DNA from: Oidiodendron maius Zn | Taxonomy: Eukaryota > Ascomycota > Leotiomycetes > Myxotrichaceae | Reading direction: 5' to 3' | Length of the DNA: 64,000 bases | Assembly (NCBI GenBank): GCA_000827325.1 | Contig: KN832878.1 | Location: 248,001-312,000, forward strand | Part shown: positions 57,301-64,000 of the stretch, in pieces | Position numbering within the stretch: position 1 is the first letter of the stretch | How the letters are laid out: every line of letters begins with the position of its first letter | The notes under the pieces: generated by a model | What the model saw: the letters and a program-made list of their open reading frames with translations, nothing else | What the model was told of the DNA's origin: nothing | Database searches by the model: none | Made by a program: the position numbers and the translations under genes

Positions 57301-59500
57301 TAAATCTCTTAACTCGACACCACTGTTCGACGCACTTGTCTGCTGATCGAGAGAAGAAACATCGGCGTTTTCTAAGGGTAAGCGATGATCCATTCGCGTG
57401 CCAGAGTTTAGGAATGATTGGATTCGCTCGAAGCATGCCATGGCAGAGTTTATTTGTGGAATAGCCGCAATTAGAATGTTCATGGGACTCGCTATCAGAG
57501 AGATAAGTGAGAGAGCAGTGAATGATGTTGCAGCGTCAAGTTTCTGGCCAGTTATCCTAGCACTGACGACAAATACAGCAAAGGTTGCGAGAGGCGCGAA
57601 CGTTTGTGTAAAATTTGCTAAGAACACGCGGCCACAGAGCAGCTTGCGAAATTTTCTGGAAAGCCGCAATTCTGTTACTCGAAGACCTTGGACAATATTA
57701 GACATAATATTCGTGAATCCTAACATTTTAATGCCCTGTGGCTGAATTAGACAGTGATTGGTGGCATTATCACAGACAACATACCTTCATTGATGAGAGC
57801 ATTGAGGCAGAAACATCCACTCGAGTCTGAATGCCTTCGATCCAAATTTTTTGAGCATTTCCCATGTACTTTGCCATAATTAAAATACCTGTGGTGGAAA
57901 ATAGTGTTACAACAGCGGTAGCCAAGAAAGCCAGACCTAGTTGCATGTGGAGGAGATACAATGCAATTCCAAGTTCGATTGGAACGGCCCAGAACTCGTG
58001 AAGAGTCGTGAAACCTTGGCAAATTGTTTCTTCAATCTTATTATCAGCATGGGGTATGATTGGCCTTAAGATTATTATGGCTTCATACCCGTGTCACTTG
58101 CCATTAATGTGACGGCTGCAGACTCATCTAGAGCTGTGATGCTTAGATCGATGGTCTTAGCATAGATCATGCTAACAAGAGTCCCCCGAACGGAAGTAAC
58201 AAATCGGTATGTCATGTGGTCTACATAGTAGTGTCAGTGTTCTCATTCTACCACTCCCAAATCGGAGGTTGATGAATCCAAATTTGGAGGCAGGCAGACA
58301 TACAATAGCTTCCATTAGCTACCGCCAGGCCGATAAACACGATCCCAAATGCCGCGGTAAGACCCCAGCCTACTACATCGGGTTCTTTGGGATTGCTAGC
58401 GAAATCGACAGTCCGTGATAGTAAAAATGGCTGTGCATATCGAAATCCAGTCAAGCAAAGACGTGGGAGTATGCCGTAACAAAATGGCACTAATGATGCT
58501 CTCAGGGTAGCCCACAATAGTGCCCTATGCTTTGTTTTGTCCGCTTCGGCCCAAACCTTCTGGGCATAGTCACTTAGTCTAATGGAGGTCATTTCTTCGT
58601 CGATAGGATATAGATCCTCATTGTTAATAACTCTGAGGTACCCAATTCGCATTAATCTACACAATTAAGCTTCGAATAAGCCTACTTGAAGAAAACCTGT
58701 CTACAAGATATACGTACTGATTCAACCACCAAAAGAAGCTTCGGCTGTATATTCCACTAGTGGCCTCGGGAGATGTGTGTCGATATCGATCTAATAGTAT
58801 GGATCTCTTTTCCATAGCTTCAGTAATAAGAATTATAAGCTTGATTCCCAAAGCACTAGTAAAAGCAGCCGCTACAGGCCTCGTCGCTCGTCCTAGCCAT
58901 AGCGTTCTGGCTCGAGCGGCATCAAACGGCAGTGTGAGCAAAAGATAGGCATTGATGATGGTCGACGGCCTGATTGAGTGGTTGTGTTCAGAGTGAGATA
59001 GAAAGCATAGCGCAAGGCCATCAAGGACGCTGAGAGTAGCTGCAACTAGAGTTGCACGGGTTCGCAAGACACGGGTTAAGGCATGTAAAATGAGGATTAC
59101 AGTTTGCATGCTTGTATATACAATAAGAAATAGCTATACTGATATTAGAGATGCATCAAACAGCAAGTGTAATAAAGAAATATCAAAACAAGCTAGAGTT
59201 TACCAAGCCCCTCCAATATTCAAGTTATATAATCACACTAGGTGGCAATTGACAAGCTGATTTGGACAGCAAGTGGAAAGGAAAGCCACATACCAGTTTG
59301 TGATCATGGAGTGCGCTCCATGATACTTTTCTTGGTTTCCGATGCAAGTAAAAGACACGAAACGGGACTGAGAGTAGCAGGAATATGGATGGCACTATTG
59401 AGAGAAATATATCTTCGAATAATGGGGTGAAGTCGAACTCCGGCGATACGGTAGGACCAAAAGATGTCACGGAGTAGACATCTGAAAGATTCGAGGCCAT
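54389..59500 (-). CDS. ABC transporter, ABCC/MRP type
   Basis: A full-length ABCC transporter spread over about ten exons, roughly 1450 residues. The start is at 59500 (MASNLSDVYSVTSFG). An N-terminal TMD0-like set of helices (LFEDIFLSIVPSIFLLLSVP; TVILILHALTRVL; AAFTSALGIKLIILITEAME) precedes TMD1. NBD1 has Walker A GPVGSGKSTLLKGILG, signature ISLSGGQKQRVALARAVYAR and Walker B FILLDDVFSGLD, where Asp replaces the catalytic Glu as is usual in ABCC NBD1. TMD2 includes FFTSTDVGTTTNRFSQDMTV. NBD2 has Walker A GRSGSGKSSLVSTLF, signature FFSHGQRQLFCLARAIL, Walker B VVILDEATSSVD and AVAHRLDTI. It probably exports conjugates or metabolites across the plasma or vacuolar membrane. Individual exon ends were not all fixed. 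Confidence 0.93.
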
Positions 59501-60004
59501 AGTAAAGTTGATCGACAAAACGACTCTCTAGAGCAATGGACGGAATCTGGACTTACATAGTAGCACAGCTCATGAAGGGATTGTATGTTTTATACTCATT
59601 CAGCCTTTGAATAATGTTGGATCCTAGAATTGAGCGGCGGATATTATCCCGATGCTGACATTCAGCCTCCCTTATCAAGACAGGGGGCCATGCAGCAACC
59701 TAAGCGATGAGGGGTCGTTGAAAGCTGATGCCTAGCTATCCAGACAGCCAAAATATGCGATCCTACAGAACAGTTGCGTACACCTTTCCACAGAATTCGA
59801 CCCATTCCAAGCAAGCTGCGCAAGCTTGTGCGCGGCCAGAGTGTTGTGGTACCTTGGCGGCGTGATATCTTTAGTCGACGGATGATGCGTACGGGTGTAG
59901 ATAAGCCTGTCGTGCCTGGCAAAGAGCGCCTCAAGCAGCTTCAGAAGTGACTCGCTATAGGGTCGTTGTGGAGGAGAAGCACACATGCCAGCGAGCTCTA
60001 GAAT
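59501..60004. other. ABCC promoter region
   Basis: Contains the upstream region of the ABCC gene and the 3' flank of the ligase-like gene. Minus-strand frames of 84-90 codons around 59.66-59.99 kb have no recognisable domain. Confidence 0.5.
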
Positions 60005-61469
60005 TCACACTGCGCCTATCCAGCAGCGTCGCCAGGGATCATAAGTCAATTCCTTTCCTTGATCAACTTTTCCAACACATTCCAAGATGCGCCAATCGTA
60101 TACCTCTACCCATAGCTTTTCTCTTTGAGGAGTTTTCAGATCCAAGCTTTCAATTCTTCTCATAAACTCGGCCGCGTCGTTTGCTCTCCTTGATTCGACA
60201 AGAGCTATCCTTCTGTATTTCTTGCCAGTTTGAGGACACCGGTTTAGCATGACTAGACTAGAGAACGCCTGGAGAGAGGTAACATAACTCACTCCATGCC
60301 AAGGTAGCAAGTTCTCAATCAGCCAGGGGGTTGTCGATATGCAAGGCACGAGAATAAACAAGCAGTTAGATAATGGGCAAGTTTGCCCAGTCAGCCGACA
60401 TATACCTTTCCCTTTAACAAAAACTTGCGGGCTGGAATTATCGGAAAATTTGGAGTTATTTTGTTCTCCAATTTCTGGGCTACAATGCTTCATTATTACC
60501 GTCTCTGTCGCGTTTACACCTGGCGAAATAATGTCTGACCTGCAAATGGCGTTGCCTGCTGGAGGTGACAGTGATCCCAAGGCTGTGGCGGGTGGCGTTG
60601 GCAGAAGGCTGTCAACTGATCTAAGAGAACTTGCTAATTTCAATGACCCTGGTCCCTCTCGACGCAGCTTAACTGGTATCGAGCTGGAGAATTGGGCGCG
60701 GACTTGAACGCATCGGGGGAGAAAAGAATGGTTTGACCGGCAGGCCAAACTATCAGGAAACTTCACAGGGCTGATATTCTTGAGAATGAGGCGAGTTAGC
60801 CATTTTGCCTCTCTGGAAGCTAATCGTTGATAAAGTTCTCCCAGAGTATCTATGGTGTCATATTGCATACTTCCAAGAGTCAAAGATCGGACTTCCGCAG
60901 AGGAGTCTTTGTTCTGCGACGCGATCCGGAGCAAATATTCATCAACCATTTCGACCGTCACTGCACATGCTTGAGCTTTGATTGCCAAGCGGTGCTTCAC
61001 CTACAAGGATACGTCAGAAATAATCTCAACATATGACAGCGACATTTAGGAGAAGACATGGAATATATCCAACGGCCGCATACATATTGAAGAAACTTAC
61101 ATGAGCCATATTCTCCATAACTCGCTCTACACAAGAAGCAAGATCTCCCTGGGCGGGCCCATTCCGCCATCTCTGCAGGTCTTGGCAATGCCGTTTTGGG
61201 AGGTTCAGTACCCTGGCAATTATATTCTCCAAGGACCATTCGTCCAGTCCATAGATGCGGTCCGTTCTCTTTTCTGGCTGTAAAGTCAAAATGACGCAGT
61301 CATCATCTGTCGCTGTCGCATCGAGGAGACCGCGGTGTCTTTTCAACCAGCGAAGCGTGATCTCAGTCGTCCGCTGGTCTAGATCCTTTGGCAGAAGGGG
61401 CATAACATGATTGTAGAGGTGCCTCAAATCTTCAAGAAGATCACACACATAGACAAATGGAAAGGGCAT
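60005..61469 (-). CDS. DNA-ligase-IV-like protein lacking the catalytic core
   Basis: Predicted 454 residues from exons 61101-61469 and 60005-61000. Residues 1-240 match the DNA ligase N-terminal DNA-binding domain of ligase IV type: TTEITLRWLKRHRGLLDATA, KRTDRIYGLDEWSLENIIAR, VTVEMVDEYLLRIASQNKDS, SREAKWLTRLILKNISPVKF and HSFLPRCVQVRAQFSSS. In the family this is followed by the nucleotidyltransferase domain with the K-x-D-G lysine and the OB fold, about 400 residues. Here the frame runs directly into a Ser/Pro linker (SLLPTPPATALGSLSPP) and a C-terminal domain (CRLTGQTCPLSNCLFILVPC, EVYDWRILECVGKV, YDPWRRCWIGAV). There is no K-x-D-G motif and no room for one in an intron. The frame is clean otherwise, so the gene may be expressed as a DNA-binding, non-ligating protein, or be freshly deleted. 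Confidence 0.78.
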
Positions 61470-61953
61470 CACCGACGAGCAGCATTGGGAGGATTGTCAT
61501 AGATGATTAAAGTTTGATATTTTTGAGTGGAGCGAAAGCGGAGAAAGATCAATAACGCGTGGTCTCGTGATCAGGTCAAAGAAGGGTTTCCCGATCCGGA
61601 CATCCCAGGTAGATGACATAAGCAGAATCCCCCAAGGCTACGAGCAACTATGGGCTCACGATGACTTCACAACTATATCCCACTCGGATCCAGCTTCTGT
61701 CTCTATATCCTACCTTTGACACGTATCTTCTCCGTTTCCTTCTTGCAAATATCTGGGATACCGGGTGGCGCTTGGGAGGCTCATTCTGCACGTTTTCCTT
61801 TTGCGTGTGCTGCTTTTGCCCTTCTCATCTCAGCTTTTGTTGGAAGTAATCACACACCCGGGATCGACTGCTTGCTTTTCGCACCGCCAACCTCCTCCAC
61901 GTTCATTTCCAGATCGCAGAGCTTCATAACCACCTCCGCATACGATATGCAAC
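61470..61953. promoter_or_regulatory. Divergent promoter region, ligase-like / DUF4048-type genes
   Basis: 484 bp between divergent start codons. Short frames on the plus strand near 61.66-61.95 kb overlap the leader of the next gene and are not supported. Confidence 0.5.
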
Positions 61954-63506
61954 ATGGCGAGCAACAATCGCCGTCCATTCTCTATTGACGGTCCTCCAGC
62001 CGGATTTGTCCCTCTTTCAGGGGCTCACACCACCGCTCCCTCGACCCCGTCACTGAACAACGAACCCCAATTTCCCATGGCAGAGGTGCCCAGACGTACC
62101 GCCAGGCATACTCGAGCTCAATCGTACAACCCGCGAAGACCAAATCGCCTAAGTTTGTCTTTCCCAGTTGCTGCGAGCAATAGTGGAAGCGAAAGGCCTA
62201 CACCGACATCCACAAATCCATCCCCATCCCGAACACCAGCACCAGATTCAGTTCCACCATCACCTAACGATAGTAATAGCTTCTTGGTTGCTATCGCAGG
62301 TCAAGAGAGAAGAGTGCTAGAGCTGAAGGAGGAACTTCAGAAGGCAGAAGCCGAGCTTGCTACGCTGAAGCTTCAATGGGCGGCCCACGAGAGAGCGAAG
62401 AAGAGAGCTGAGATCAGACATATACAACCGCTCCAGCCTCTACAATCGGTTGTGACGGAAGGCGGGAGGCGGGGTGAGGAGGTGAGCGGTCCAACTCGTC
62501 AGAGCGCCGAGCTAGAGAGGAGGAAAGCTCTCCTCTCGAACATCCCTAGAGAACCTCGCAGGAAGGTCATTACTGGAGGGCATACACGCACACTCTCTCT
62601 ACTCTCCCCAGATAGATCTAATTATACGCAGCCGTTCCCACCTGTGCAGGAGTCGGCGGCCGAGAGCAGAGAACCGCCTTGTAGCACGACGATGCCAGAC
62701 ACGAGCAAGGGTATAACCAAGATCCGCTCAAGACATTCTTATCAAGGCGGCGTTACCGACAATGCAAAGCAAATCGCGGTAGACATGAAAGCGGGGCTGT
62801 GGACATTTCTGGAAGATCTGAGACAAGCTACTGTTGGCGACGAGCCGATTACCGGCAAATCGAATCGAACAGGTGGAGACTCTCCACGGTCTGGTCCAAA
62901 ACGAAAGGGCAGTCCAGGCAATCAGTTGAAGACGGAGGTAGATCAGACTACGCAGCTGCAGAAAGGAAACATTTCGCCGAGGACCTGGGATTCTCTAACA
63001 GGCTCTAGTTCAGTGCTTCTAGATGCCGGAGGCACATACTATTTGGACGCCTCGCGCCAAGGCTCCAAATCTGCTGCTGCTACAAAAGAGGACGTGGCAA
63101 AACTGTTTCCACCCGACGCCGATGAACTTGACGATTCCTGGGGAGAGTGGGACTCCCCCGCTCCCGTATCACCAAGATGGAGCGGGAGCACGGAGCTCTC
63201 GGGGCCATCCACACCTGCCACTACCAACACTGAAAACCGCTCCGTCAAGTGAGTTCCTATCCCACCCGTCAATATCCCTCCGCAGACATGACCTAATCGC
63301 CCTGCAGGATCCTCGATCATATCACAGATGATGCAGCCGTGCTGTCCAAGCGTGACGAGATCCAATGGCCCGCGCTGGAGAACCTCACGCCATCTAACCT
63401 CAAAAGGACCGTGTCTACCATCATGAAAGAGTGGGAGAAGAGCCTTACGCCGACCGAGGAACGACAAGATCCGATCTCGGGGTCTGGTTCGAGGAAAAAA
63501 GATTGA
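61954..63506 (+). CDS. DUF4048-type coiled-coil protein
   Basis: Predicted 497 residues from exons 61954-63248 and 63308-63506. The N-terminal 110 residues are Pro/Ser/Thr-rich and disordered. A coiled coil follows at about 112-150 (ERRVLELKEELQKAEAELAT). The motif RKVITGGHTRTLSLLSPDRS near residue 207 is the conserved core of a fungal domain I know as DUF4048. QIAVDMKAGLWTFLEDLRQA forms a second conserved helix. The last exon adds ILDHITDDAAVLSKRDEIQW, then a conserved-looking KRTVSTIMKEWEKSLTPTEE end. Function unknown; cytosolic, with no signal or membrane helix. The phase-2 intron is well supported by frame. Confidence 0.8.
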
Positions 63507-64000
63507 TGGTTCTGGATAGCTATTGTCCCTTCTATCTCCTTCTACTTTTAATATCATGAGTACCGGACGACGGCAATTTATGCGATGGGCGAAAATTCTA
63601 AAGGCCATTCGATAGATGATAGGGGTGTTCACGACGGACGACGGATAATATGGTTGCATGAAATGAACGACAAAACGCTCAACCCCTTTATATACAATAT
63701 ATAGCCCTGGTGGTGTACGATACATATGGCACGTGCGGATTCAAGCGAGCCCTCTCAGGTCAGACGGGCATACGAGATAGAAGATATGTGGCTATATTTG
63801 AGATGCATTGGAGCCATGGAGATAATATGATATTTTAGATGTATATAGATCACATTATATGATAAATTTATTTGAATTTGGGATCAAGGGGTTATGCCTG
63901 AATTAACCTTCTGACGATGGTTATTGAAGGCGATGTCAGAGTAGTAACATACATCTGAATCGAGCAGCCACAAGGGAACTCCCCCCCTTCAAAAAAAAAG
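63507..64000. other. Right flank, no gene seen
   Basis: 3' flank of the DUF4048-type gene. A minus-strand frame through 63.04-63.73 kb is the antisense shadow of the coding exons. AT-rich with a TATATA run near 63.69 kb and homopolymer C and A runs at the very end. No gene is supported. Confidence 0.55.

Noticed and set aside
63039-63725. A 228-codon minus-strand frame at the right end
   Set aside because: It is antisense to the exons of the DUF4048-type gene and has no independent features.

Overview
The window is nuclear DNA of a filamentous ascomycete. Most introns are short (about 45-65 bp) GT-AG introns with CTAAC/GCTGAC-like branch sites. The genes include fungus-specific families: a HapX iron regulator, an Lcl2-type protein, a DUF4048-type protein, PhoD-like and questin-oxidase-like enzymes, and secreted FAD-linked oxidases. 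A leotiomycete-like fungus is a reasonable guess from overall similarity, but that is inference only. About 25 intact protein genes, two gene relics and one short inverted-repeat element can be supported.

Left part (1-12 kb) is sparse and looks accessory. It holds a questin-oxidase-like gene and a secreted FAD-linked oxidase, both on the minus strand, then a MARVEL-type membrane protein with an Asn/His-rich repeat tail. An ankyrin-repeat fragment and a decayed flavin monooxygenase follow. This resembles a thinned-out secondary-metabolism or xenobiotic region.

12-34 kb: a PhoD-like phosphatase with a membrane anchor, an unknown 458-residue protein, a secreted GPI-type carboxylesterase, a 1726-residue protein with a RasGAP-like stretch, a small secreted Cys-containing protein, a secreted RNase T2, and hapX. 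An exact match to the known SreA/SRE1 GATA-factor site lies about 140 bp upstream of the hapX start.

33.7-39.2 kb is an AT-richer island of three genes between hapX and COG2: a PHD-finger/coiled-coil protein, a small basic Myb/SANT-like protein and a divergent HSP70-type ATPase. I recognise no described system that combines them.

39.6-52 kb is dense housekeeping sequence: COG2, mitochondrial ribosomal uL1m, cytosolic glutamyl-tRNA synthetase, LCL2, mitochondrial ribosomal bL27m, the cytokinesis protein Cyk3 and a germinal-centre kinase. Three head-to-head pairs here probably share promoters.

52-64 kb: a 99-bp palindromic element, a beta-lactamase-like serine hydrolase converging on an ABCC transporter, a DNA-ligase-IV-like protein that has lost its whole catalytic core, and a DUF4048-type coiled-coil protein.

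Intron boundaries were read by eye from splice motifs and frame continuity. Where several exons are listed, their summed length was checked to be a multiple of three.
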